Assembly: GCF_003710815.1 (NCBI RefSeq)
Contig: NZ_RHHP01000002.1
Coordinates: 185,605 to 249,604, forward strand
DNA: 64,000 bases
Direction: 5' to 3'
Source: Brevibacillus centrosporus
GTDB lineage: Bacteria; Bacillota; Bacilli; Brevibacillales; Brevibacillaceae
The notes beneath the pieces were generated by a model. The model ran no database searches. It saw only the letters and a list, made by a program, of their open reading frames with translations, and was not told the DNA's origin. This document shows, piece after piece, positions 28,058 to 35,847 of this stretch. Every line of letters starts with the position of its first letter. Positions within the stretch are counted from its first letter, which is position 1. The position numbers were made by a program, and so were the translations under genes.

Positions 28058-31000
28058 ATGCTCAAAAAAAGGACCTCCACCTCAGGCCAAAGTGTGTCGA
28101 GCACCACTACCAGCAAGGGAAAGAGCGGAAAAGAAAAGCTGCTGTTATTAAAAAAGCAAGCGTACTATTATGAAGCAAAAGCAACGCAATACAGCCTGGA
28201 AATATCCCAGCTTCAGGAGCAGCTGCAAGCCTTAGTAGAGAAGGAGCAAGCCTATCAGGATGTTGTGAATCAATACGAGCAGGCGCTGCAAGACCTCCAA
28301 GAAAAGGAGCAAGGCACAAGACGCTCTCTCGGCCAAACACAAGCCAAGCTCGAGCAGCTTGAAGAAAAGTTCAAGCAGCATCAGCAGGCGCTTGAGCAGC
28401 GAGACAAGACCATCTCTCTCTATAAGGAACGCGAGGGCAAATGGAAACAAGTGGCGGAAGATCTCAAGGAAGAACTGTTAGAGGCAAAAAACGCCACCAC
28501 CATCGATGAAGAGCTTCTCCTCGCGCAGCAAGAAGCAACAGAGGTGCATTTGAAGCAGCTCACTTCGCAATGGGAACAGCAGCTTGCACAGATCGCGAAT
28601 CGCGCCGCTGAAGCCGAAAAGCAAAGCCAGCAAAAAGATGAGGTCATTGCGCGTTATCAGGAACAGGAGGCAGCGTTCCAGCAGGCAATCGAAAGCTTGC
28701 GTCAGCAGCTTCAAGAACATGAGCAGGATTCCTCAGACCAACTGAATCTGGAGCTGGAAGCGGCTCAAAAACAGCTGGGAGCCGCTGCGAAAAGAGAATC
28801 GGAGCTCATCCAGCTCGTCGCAGATCAGGAGCATGTCATCCTCTTGCTACAAGAGCACGAGCGCGTATGGAATGGAAAGCTGGAGGCAGCGCAGAATCAA
28901 ATCTCCGCTGCTGGTCAACGCGAAGCCCAGCTGCTTCAAGAACGCGAGCAGCTTGAAGAAACAATCGCCAAGCAGGAAGCACAAGAAAACGAATGGAAGC
29001 TCGCTCTTGAGCAGAAAAACGAAGAGCTCCTGGCAGCCTTAAGTACCCACGCTGTAGACAGCGATCAATTGGCTGAAAAGCTGCAAGACGCTTTGCTGCA
29101 AATCACGAAGCTCCAGCAGCGTGAAGCTGAGCTGCTCGAGGCGCAATCACAGGCTCAGGTCGCTCTTGATCAAAAAACGGAAGAATTGCATGCGGCACTA
29201 AGTACTCATGCCGAGGACAGCGATCAGCTGGCGGAGATGCTGCAGGCCGCTACGCAGCAAGTCGCAGAGCTCCAGCAGCGTGAAGCTGAGCTGCTCGAGG
29301 CGCAATCACAGGCTCAGCTCGCTCTTGATCAAAAAACGGAAGAATTGCATGCGGCTCTGAGTATTCATTCCGAGGACAGCGATCAGCTGGCGGAGATGCT
29401 GCAGACCGCTACGCAGCAAGTCGCAGAGCTCCAACAGCGTGAAGCTGAGCTGCTCGAGGCTCAATCACAAGCTCAGCTCGCTTTCGACCAGCAAAACGAT
29501 GAGCTGAAGACTGCTTTGAGCGCACAGGCAGCAGAATTCAAGGAACAGACCGAGAAGCTGCAAGACGCTTTGCAGCAAGTCGCAGAGCTCCAGCTGCGCG
29601 AAGCTGAGCTGCTCGAGGCTCAATCACAAGCTGATGAGACGCTTGCTCACTGGGAAATACAGATCGCTGAATGGCAGCAGATGCTTGATCAGCACAAGGA
29701 AGAACTGCAGGCCGCATCACAGCAGATCGAGCAGCTTCAACAGCGAGAAGCAAGCCTGCTCCAAGCTCAGTCCCAGACAAGCGAGACGATCGCTCACTGG
29801 GAAGCCAAAGAAGCTGAATGGCAAGAGGAACGCCAAGCACTTAACCAGAGCCTGGAAGAGCAAAAAGTCCACTTGACCGCTCAAGCCGAAGAAATCGAGC
29901 AAACGTCCCAAAAGCTGCAAGCCTCTTTGCAACAAATCGAGGAACTCCAGCATCACGAAGCTCAGCTGCTCCAAGCACAGTCGCAGACAGACGCTCACTG
30001 GGAGGCCAAAGAAGCTGAGTGGCAGCTCGCGCTCGATCAGCATAAAGAAGCGCACCAGACGCTGGGCCAGCGGTATGAGGAGCTGCAGACTCAGCTGACC
30101 AGGCAAACCGAGCAAAACGAACAACAGGCAGAGCAGCTGCAAGCAGCCTTGCAACAAATCGAAGAGCTCCAGCATCACGAAGCTCAGCTGCTCCAAGCAC
30201 AATCGCAGACAGACGCTCATTGGGAGGCCAAACAAGCTGAGTGGCAGCTCGCGCTCGATCAGCAAAAAGAAGCGCACCAGACGCTGGGCCAGCGGTATGA
30301 GGAGCTGCAGAGTCACCTGACCAGGCAAACCGAGCAAAACGAACAACAGGCAGAGCAGCTGCAAGCAGCCCTGCAGCAGATCGGGGAGCAAAAGAAACGA
30401 GAAGCGCAGTTGCTCGATGCCCAAGCGCAGGCAGATGAGACCATTGCCCAGTGGGAAGCCAAGGCAGACGAATGGAAGCTCGCTCTAGACCAGCACGATC
30501 AGGAGCTGCAGGCTACCCTGACCAGCCATACGGAATGGAAAGAGCAGCAAGCGCAGGAGCTGCAGGCCGCTATGCAACAGATCGAAGACCTCCAGCTACG
30601 AGAAGCAAGGCTGCTTCAGGAAAAAGCAGATGCAGAAGAAGCTATCTCCCATTGGAAGGCGCAAGCGAAGGAGAGTACACTCAGCCTTGAGCAGCGCGAG
30701 CATGAGCTCAAGCTGGCAGCATCCGCTGAAGCCACCTGGAGGGAAAAGCTGACCGAAGCAAGCAAATCTCTGGAAGCTGAGAAACAAAAAACGGCGGACT
30801 ATGAGCAGAAGGTGAAAGACGCCAATGACGCAGCCGAAAACTACCAACAGCTGCTCTCGAAAATGACGATCATCGAACTCCAGTACAAACAAATGCAAAG
30901 TGAAAAAGATAAGCAATATGAGCAGCTCGCCGCACAAGAGAAAGTGCTTAAGAAAACAGTCGATGGGCTCAAACAGATGGTCAAGGAACTCCAAGACAAG

Positions 31001-31237
31001 GAAGAAAGATACAAACAAGCCATCAAAGATTTTACACAAAAGGAAGCCCGCGCAAACAAAATGCTCAGTCAGCTGCCTAGCACCTATACTTCACCCGGCA
31101 ATTCCGTATCTGGGCAGTCCTCTTCACAATCCCAGCAGATCCAGCAGCAAAACCAGCAATTCTCCAACTCGATTCCTGCCAACTTTCCACTCCCTCCACA
31201 CTTGAACCGAGGCAACACCTTTAATCCGTTCAAGTGA
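28058..31237 (+). CDS. 1059-aa repetitive coiled-coil protein
   Basis: Apart from a short basic N-terminus (Lys/Ser/Thr-rich) and a Gln/Pro/Asn tail (about 1005-1059), the whole protein is a Gln/Glu/Ala/Leu-rich heptad coiled coil with no breaks. It contains near-identical tandem units of 53 and 74 residues. There is no signal peptide and no enzyme domain. Codons and amino acids differ strongly from the neighbours because of the composition. It starts with ATG after AAAGGAGG. A near-match to the local promoter box (CATATGTCTA, 28012) lies upstream. Likely a filament or scaffold, possibly in the spore; the function is not known. Confidence 0.75.
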   Translation: MLKKRTSTSGQSVSSTTTSKGKSGKEKLLLLKKQAYYYEAKATQYSLEISQLQEQLQALVEKEQAYQDVVNQYEQALQDLQEKEQGTRRSLGQTQAKLEQLEEKFKQHQQALEQRDKTISLYKEREGKWKQVAEDLKEELLEAKNATTIDEELLLAQQEATEVHLKQLTSQWEQQLAQIANRAAEAEKQSQQKDEVIARYQEQEAAFQQAIESLRQQLQEHEQDSSDQLNLELEAAQKQLGAAAKRESELIQLVADQEHVILLLQEHERVWNGKLEAAQNQISAAGQREAQLLQEREQLEETIAKQEAQENEWKLALEQKNEELLAALSTHAVDSDQLAEKLQDALLQITKLQQREAELLEAQSQAQVALDQKTEELHAALSTHAEDSDQLAEMLQAATQQVAELQQREAELLEAQSQAQLALDQKTEELHAALSIHSEDSDQLAEMLQTATQQVAELQQREAELLEAQSQAQLAFDQQNDELKTALSAQAAEFKEQTEKLQDALQQVAELQLREAELLEAQSQADETLAHWEIQIAEWQQMLDQHKEELQAASQQIEQLQQREASLLQAQSQTSETIAHWEAKEAEWQEERQALNQSLEEQKVHLTAQAEEIEQTSQKLQASLQQIEELQHHEAQLLQAQSQTDAHWEAKEAEWQLALDQHKEAHQTLGQRYEELQTQLTRQTEQNEQQAEQLQAALQQIEELQHHEAQLLQAQSQTDAHWEAKQAEWQLALDQQKEAHQTLGQRYEELQSHLTRQTEQNEQQAEQLQAALQQIGEQKKREAQLLDAQAQADETIAQWEAKADEWKLALDQHDQELQATLTSHTEWKEQQAQELQAAMQQIEDLQLREARLLQEKADAEEAISHWKAQAKESTLSLEQREHELKLAASAEATWREKLTEASKSLEAEKQKTADYEQKVKDANDAAENYQQLLSKMTIIELQYKQMQSEKDKQYEQLAAQEKVLKKTVDGLKQMVKELQDKEERYKQAIKDFTQKEARANKMLSQLPSTYTSPGNSVSGQSSSQSQQIQQQNQQFSNSIPANFPLPPHLNRGNTFNPFK
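29111..29480 (+). repeat. 159-bp tandem coding repeats in the coiled-coil gene
   Basis: The block beginning CTCCAGCAGCGTGAAGCTGA recurs at 29111 and 29270, exactly 159 bp apart, with a third copy near 29429. Each codes for 53 residues containing REAELLEAQSQAQ and SDQLAE. Confidence 0.85.
29985..30430 (+). repeat. 222-bp tandem coding repeat in the coiled-coil gene
   Basis: ACGCTCACTGGGAGGCCAAA at 29991 recurs almost unchanged at 30213, a 222-bp period coding for 74 residues with EWQLALDQ, HQTLGQRYEELQ and QAEQLQAALQQI. Confidence 0.85.
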
Positions 31238-31322
31238 ACTCTCTGCCAATGTGCAATAGCCGTTCCCACGGTGCCAGACACTGAATAGAACATAGTACAG
31301 TAAAGAAAGGGAGGGAAATACC

Positions 31323-31535
31323 ATGACACCTGAACAACTACGCGCATACCATCAACAACGCCAGCAAATGGCTGTCCGTCAAGCTCAACTCCAGCAGCAG
31401 CAAGCAGCTAGAGGGCAAGTTCAAGCGCCTAGACCTATGACTCCATTGCCCAAAACAGGCCCTGTTCACAACGTCAAGCCTCACGTTCAATCGAAAACAA
31501 CCGGGGGCTGCTGCGGCAGGCGTTGGCAAGCCTGA
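31323..31535 (+). CDS. Small Gln-rich protein with a GGCCGRRW tail
   Basis: This 70-aa protein is nearly all Gln, Ala, Arg and Pro (YHQQRQQMAVRQAQLQQQQ), then a Pro/Lys linker, and ends TTGGCCGRRWQA. ATG 31323 has GGGAGGG upstream, so it is very probably translated. No family is recognised. The CC pair and low complexity are reminiscent of small spore coat proteins. A CATAGTACA near-match to the local promoter box lies at 31291. The JAMM peptidase gene begins 22 bases downstream. Confidence 0.65.
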   Translation: MTPEQLRAYHQQRQQMAVRQAQLQQQQAARGQVQAPRPMTPLPKTGPVHNVKPHVQSKTTGGCCGRRWQA

Positions 31536-31557
31536 GTCCTCCACGCCACCTTTCTTG

Positions 31558-31947
31558 GTGTCCCATTCGGTCTGGAACGAAATGATCCGACACTGTATGG
31601 AGGAGCGCCCTTTCGAAGCCTGCGGTTTGCTTTCGGGACGAAACGGTTGTGCAGAAACCATCTGGAGAATGGAAAACATCGAAAAGAGTCCGGTTGCCTT
31701 TTCCATGGACTCTCGTCATATACAAAAAGCACTGCAGAAAATGGCGTTAAAGGGGGAAGCTCTAGTAGGGATCTATCATTCCCATCCTACGGCTCCTCCC
31801 TTGCCATCCCCTGAGGATATCGCGTATGCCTACTATCCGGAAGCAGCCTATCTGATCGTCTCACTCGCCTCCAAACAGCCAAATATCGGCTGTTACCGGA
31901 TCGTCGGGTCACGAGCACTGCCTCTGCGCGTAGAACTTAGGTGCTAG
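31558..31947 (+). CDS. JAMM/MPN+ metallopeptidase (M67 family)
   Basis: This 129-aa protein has the full JAMM zinc site: EACGLLSG (Glu in the first strand), then HSHPTAPPLPSPED, which gives HxHP, Ser and Asp. Bacterial members remove ubiquitin-like or sulfur-carrier tails or act as desampylases. The start is uncertain: GTG 31558 gives a normal N-terminus (SHSVWNEMIRHCMEE), but no ribosome-binding site is obvious, so it may be coupled to the small gene ending at 31535. It is followed by a terminator. Confidence 0.8.
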   Translation: MSHSVWNEMIRHCMEERPFEACGLLSGRNGCAETIWRMENIEKSPVAFSMDSRHIQKALQKMALKGEALVGIYHSHPTAPPLPSPEDIAYAYYPEAAYLIVSLASKQPNIGCYRIVGSRALPLRVELRC

Positions 31948-31952
31948 GTTTT

Positions 31953-31993
31953 GAAAAAGAAACAGCGGGTGCCCTCGGCCCCGCTGTTCTTTG
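31953..31993. terminator. Bidirectional terminator between the JAMM gene and the fix operon
   Basis: AAAGAACAGCGGG pairs with CCCGCTGTTCTTT around a GC-rich loop, with A and T tracts on both sides. Confidence 0.85.
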
Positions 31994-32013
31994 TTTTTGC
32001 TATCGGAAAATTT

Positions 32014-32169
32014 TCATGAATCGTTCGGCTCCAGACGCAAAAGCTCGATCTTTTCCCAACTGACAAACTCATCCTCCCACAAGACGTGGCAACGATCTGC
32101 TTCGACACGGATGACTATCCCGCGAACCCCATCCTTCAGAAATACTACTTTGTCGCCCTCTTGTATCAT
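32014..32169 (-). CDS. 51-aa SH3/KOW-like protein behind fixX
   Basis: The coding part starts at ATG 32169, preceded by GGGGAAG. The upstream open frame to 32391 overlaps fixX and is a shadow. The peptide (IQEGDKVVFLKDGVRGIVI followed by RCHVLWEDEFVSWEKIELL) looks like a single small beta-barrel. It lies 16 bases after fixX, so it is the fifth gene of the operon. Its link to electron transfer is unknown. Confidence 0.6.
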   Translation of the reverse strand: MIQEGDKVVFLKDGVRGIVIRVEADRCHVLWEDEFVSWEKIELLRLEPNDS

Positions 32170-32185
32170 CGTGCTTCCCCGCCTA

Positions 32186-32482
32186 TTAACCGAGTCTAAA
32201 GATGATTCCGTGACCACCTTTTGGGTATTCCCACTTGATGTTTTCATAGGGACAACCGATCCGGCAGCTTCCGCATTCGTGGCACCCTTCGTATCCCACA
32301 TGCATCCGCACCTCTTCCCATTTGTAGACTTCCGCTGGGCAAAAGATTGTACAAAGCTTATCCGGGCATTGGGTAGCACAGACATCTGCACTGAGCACGT
32401 GGAGATGGGACTGTGTATCGGCCTTAAACCGAACCAAATACTGCTTCTCCTCGATCGACTGGCCTTTGGGTATGTTCGCCAT
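32186..32482 (-). CDS. fixX: Ferredoxin-like protein FixX
   Basis: This 98-aa protein has DVCATQCPDKLCTIFCPAEVY and GCHECGSCRIGCPYENI, enough cysteines for the FixX iron-sulfur centre. It passes electrons together with FixC to the quinone pool. ATG 32482 overlaps the fixC stop (TGATG) and has GGAGGG ten bases upstream; the longer frame to 32530 is not needed. Confidence 0.93.
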   Translation of the reverse strand: MANIPKGQSIEEKQYLVRFKADTQSHLHVLSADVCATQCPDKLCTIFCPAEVYKWEEVRMHVGYEGCHECGSCRIGCPYENIKWEYPKGGHGIIFRLG

Positions 32483-33777
32483 CACTTCATCACCCTCCAT
32501 GCATTCATCAGATCGCGAGCCATTTTCCATTTATCCTTGGCTGTCCCGAGTTCGCTCCAGATCTTCTTCTGCTTGGTCCATTTGGAAGTGCCGTCTATGG
32601 TAAACATTTGGCTCGCTGCCTTGTTCATCATCGGAATATACTGTTCAAAGTACTGCGGGAACTTCTCAAAGTGATGAGTAGCATCCTTGTATTTTTTCAG
32701 ATCCTGCCCGACAAAGCTGTTCAAAAGATTCGTCCGATAGGAATCGAGCATTCGCTCTGAAAAATCGCCGGCTTCGCGCGCTTGCATGATGGTTTCTGCC
32801 GCCATCACTCCGGAAGCCATAGCCATATTGGAGCCTTCCCGGTGGATCGCATTGACCAGCTGAGCCGCGTCTCCCACGACGATGACCCCGTTTCCGACAA
32901 CCTTTGGCATCGAGCGGTAGCCGCCCTCTGGAATCAAGTGTGCCAAGTATTCCTGCTGTTCACTTCCTTGTATATATGGTCGAATCATTGGGTGGTTTTT
33001 GACATAATCCAGCAGCTCATACGGTTTGATCTTGTTCTTGATTAGACCGGAGAGCATCGTGCCTACCCCGATGTTCAAGCTGTCTTTGTTCGTATACAGC
33101 CAGGCCGTCCCGAGAATTCCCTTCGTCGAGTCCCCAAAAATCTCAATGGTACAGCCATGATCCCCTTCCAAATTGAAGCGGTCCTCGATAATTTTCCGAT
33201 CCAGCTTGAGTACCTCCATGACGGCCAGCGCAACCTCATCCGGACGGAACTCTTTATGGAAGCCCAGCGATTTGGCAAGCAGCGAATTGACACCGTCTGC
33301 CAGGACGATGACATCCGCGTACACATCCCCATCGGGGCGGTCGGTTCGGATTCCGACGACCTTTCCGTTTTCTACGATACATTCGAGTGCCACCGTCTCA
33401 TTGAGCAGCAGCGCTCCCTCCTGCACGGCCTTGTCGGCAAACCACTGATCAAACTTCGCCCGCAGCACAGTGAAGTTGTTGTACGGCTCCTGTGCCCACT
33501 CCATCCCTTTGTAGCTGAAATTAAGAGCGGATTCTTTGTCCAGCATCATGAAGCGCTGCTCCACGATCGGCCGCTCCACAGGCGCTTCCTTGTAGAACCC
33601 AGGTATGATGTCCTCCATGGTTTTCCGATACAGGACGCCGCCCATCACGTTTTTGGAGCCGGGATACTCCCCCCGCTCCATCAACAGGACATTCACGCCT
33701 TTTTTCGCCAGTGTATATGCACAAGCCGTTCCCGCCGGACCTGCTCCCACCACAATGACATCAAACTTTTCCGCCAT
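32482..33777 (-). CDS. fixC: FixC, electron-transfer-flavoprotein:quinone oxidoreductase
   Basis: This 431-aa flavoprotein of the ETF-QO family has an N-terminal dinucleotide-binding motif (DVIVVGAGPAGTACAYTLA), ERGEYPGSKNVMGG, and a C-terminal FAD motif GVIVVGDAAQLVN. It has hydrophobic surface loops but no transmembrane helix, so it should be peripheral on the inner face of the membrane. It overlaps fixB by 17 bases. In FixABCX complexes this subunit takes one electron to quinone. Confidence 0.95.
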   Translation of the reverse strand: MAEKFDVIVVGAGPAGTACAYTLAKKGVNVLLMERGEYPGSKNVMGGVLYRKTMEDIIPGFYKEAPVERPIVEQRFMMLDKESALNFSYKGMEWAQEPYNNFTVLRAKFDQWFADKAVQEGALLLNETVALECIVENGKVVGIRTDRPDGDVYADVIVLADGVNSLLAKSLGFHKEFRPDEVALAVMEVLKLDRKIIEDRFNLEGDHGCTIEIFGDSTKGILGTAWLYTNKDSLNIGVGTMLSGLIKNKIKPYELLDYVKNHPMIRPYIQGSEQQEYLAHLIPEGGYRSMPKVVGNGVIVVGDAAQLVNAIHREGSNMAMASGVMAAETIMQAREAGDFSERMLDSYRTNLLNSFVGQDLKKYKDATHHFEKFPQYFEQYIPMMNKAASQMFTIDGTSKWTKQKKIWSELGTAKDKWKMARDLMNAWRVMK

Positions 33778-34792
33778 ATTGAACCTCCTTGTCCGGCTCC
33801 TTTTGAAACGCTTCCATTAATATCGGTACAATTTCAAAGGCATCACCCACGATACCGTAGTGGCACGATTGAAAAATAAGCGCATTGGGGTCTTTGTTAA
33901 TGGCGATAATCAGACCGGAATTGCGCATTCCGACCAGATGTTGAATCGCCCCTGAAATGCCGATCGCGAAATATACTTTGGGGGTGACCGTCACGCCCGT
34001 TTGCCCGACCTGATGCTCGTGATCAATCCAGCCAGCCTCAACGGCATCCCGGCTTGCCCCGACCGTCGCCCCGATCTTTTCGGCAAAGCGGTGAATTAGC
34101 GCAAAGCCCTCTTTGCTTCCCATGCCTTTCCCGCCTGCGACAATCACGTCGGCTTCGTCCAGTCGGACCTTTTCTTTCGTTTCGCGCACGATCTTGAGTA
34201 CTTTTGTGCGAATGTCTTCCTCACGCAGGGTAATCGTTTCTTCGATGACTTCTCCCGTTCGATCCGCGTTCGGCTCCAGCGCTTTCATGACCTTGGGCCG
34301 GACCGTTGCCATTTGCGGTCGATGCTTTTTGCACAAGATCGTCGCCATGATATTGCCGCCAAATGCCGGACGGCTCGCTTCCAGAAGGCCCGTTTCTGCG
34401 TTCACATCGAGCATCGTCGTATCCGCTGTCAGTCCAGTCTCCAGATCCGTGGCTACCGCGCTCGCCAGATCTTTTCCCGTAGAGGTCGCCCCGTACAGAA
34501 TGATTTCCGGCTTGTGTTTGTTCACACACTCGATGACTGCACGCATGTAAGACTCCGTTCGATAATCGTGAAAGATCGGGTCGTCGTATACATAAACCTG
34601 GTCTGCCCCATACGGAAAGACCGTTTTTGCCAGCTCCTTCACCTTCTCTCCGATCAAAAGACCTGCGAGCGGCACTCCCCTTTTGTCTGCCATTTGGCGT
34701 CCAGCACCCAAAAGCTCCAAGGAAACCGGCGCGATCTTACCGTCATTCACCTCCAAGTACACCCAGATGCCGCAGTATTCCTCGATATTCAT
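33761..34792 (-). CDS. fixB: FixB, electron transfer flavoprotein alpha subunit
   Basis: This 343-aa protein has the EtfA C-terminal FAD-binding region: VGASRDAVEAGW, EHQVGQTGVTVTPKVYFAIGISGAIQH and NKDPNALIF. The N-terminal half (YGADQVYVYDD, GATSTGKDLASAVATDLETG) forms the domain that packs against FixA. It starts four bases inside the fixA stop, showing coupled translation. Confidence 0.95.
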   Translation of the reverse strand: MNIEEYCGIWVYLEVNDGKIAPVSLELLGAGRQMADKRGVPLAGLLIGEKVKELAKTVFPYGADQVYVYDDPIFHDYRTESYMRAVIECVNKHKPEIILYGATSTGKDLASAVATDLETGLTADTTMLDVNAETGLLEASRPAFGGNIMATILCKKHRPQMATVRPKVMKALEPNADRTGEVIEETITLREEDIRTKVLKIVRETKEKVRLDEADVIVAGGKGMGSKEGFALIHRFAEKIGATVGASRDAVEAGWIDHEHQVGQTGVTVTPKVYFAIGISGAIQHLVGMRNSGLIIAINKDPNALIFQSCHYGIVGDAFEIVPILMEAFQKEPDKEVQYGGKV

Positions 34793-35619
34793 GCCTGCCC
34801 CTCCTTAACCCGGAACAACCGTTGTTTCTCCTGTAAAATCTCCATGAGCCGCGAAACCTGTTCTTGGGCTGTTCCTTCCAGCATCTCGCCGCCTTTTGGC
34901 TTTTCGGGCGGCCATACCTTGGCTACGATGGTTGGCGAGCCTTTCAGTCCTAGCAGGGTGCGATCGATATCCCCCAAGTCGTTCACAGCCCAAATGACAG
35001 GATCGTAACGCGCTGCCCGCAGCATGTTGGGCAAAGGTGAATACGGCACCTCATTGATCTCCTTTTCTACAGAGAACAGGCAGGGCAGCGAGGATTGGAT
35101 CACTTCGTAGCCATCCTCTAATTTGCGGTGAACAATACAGTAGCCTTCTGCTTTGTTTACTTCCACTACCTTTTTGACACTCGTCAAAGGGGGCATGTCG
35201 AGCCTTCTCGCAATGCCTGGACCTACCTGCCCGGTATCGCCATCGATGGTCATTTTTCCACAAATCACCAAGTCTACCGGCTGCGTTTCCGAAATCTTCT
35301 CAATTGCCTTGGTAATGGCGTAGCTCGTCGCCAGCGTATCTGCTCCGGCAAAAGCCCTGTCTGTCACCAGATACCCGGCATCCGCGCCGATTTCGATGCA
35401 TTTCCGAATAGCCTTGACTGCTGGTGGCGGCCCCATCGTAACGACCGAAACGACACCGCCATAACGCTGCTTCAGCCTTACCGCCTCTTCAACCGCATGA
35501 GCGTCATAGGGGTTGAGGATCGCAGGTGCGCTCGCCCGATCCATCGTGTTGGTCTTGGGATTCATCTTGATGATTTTCGTATCCGGCACTTGCTTAATAC
35601 AAGCGACGATGTGCAGCAT
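34789..35619 (-). CDS. fixA: FixA, electron transfer flavoprotein beta subunit
   Basis: This 276-aa protein is EtfB-like: IVACIKQVPDT at the start, LNPYDAHAVEEAVRLK, VTMGPPPAVKAIRKCIEIGADAG and the conserved CGKMTIDGDTGQVGPGIA loop, which in bifurcating ETFs holds the second FAD. It is the first gene of the fixABCX operon. The 170-bp upstream region up to the terminator at 35788 should contain the promoter, which I could not assign. Confidence 0.95.
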   Translation of the reverse strand: MLHIVACIKQVPDTKIIKMNPKTNTMDRASAPAILNPYDAHAVEEAVRLKQRYGGVVSVVTMGPPPAVKAIRKCIEIGADAGYLVTDRAFAGADTLATSYAITKAIEKISETQPVDLVICGKMTIDGDTGQVGPGIARRLDMPPLTSVKKVVEVNKAEGYCIVHRKLEDGYEVIQSSLPCLFSVEKEINEVPYSPLPNMLRAARYDPVIWAVNDLGDIDRTLLGLKGSPTIVAKVWPPEKPKGGEMLEGTAQEQVSRLMEILQEKQRLFRVKEGQA

Positions 35620-35787
35620 GTTCTATCCCTCCTTGCTGCCCAGCCGCGTATACTTGTACCACTGGTTGTCTCCTTCGCGCGCGAAGCTACGGGCAGCTTG
35701 TCGTTCATTGTTATAACCTATTTCAGAATAGGGAGGCTTAGACCAGTTACACGGGCAATCGAAGGCACGAACAAGAGAATGAAAAAA

Positions 35788-35827
35788 GAGGACACGATAC
35801 CCTCATTCTGGGTATGCATCCTCTTTC
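35788..35827. terminator. Terminator upstream of fixA, after inhA
   Basis: An interrupted AAAGAGGA...GATACCC / GGGTATG...TCCTCTTT stem lies between the fixA start and the inhA stop. On the minus strand it follows an upstream transcript poorly, but as a perfect hairpin with flanking T/A tracts it insulates the two genes. Confidence 0.65.
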
Positions 35828-35847
35828 TATGACGATCACGCCTATTC

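Noticed and set aside
29111..30430. CRISPR-like or VNTR non-coding array
   Set aside because: The repeats are tandem, in frame and without spacers; they belong to the coiled-coil coding sequence.
28058..31237. Possible SMC/Rad50-like ATPase because of the long coiled coil
   Set aside because: No Walker A, signature or Walker B motif exists at either end.
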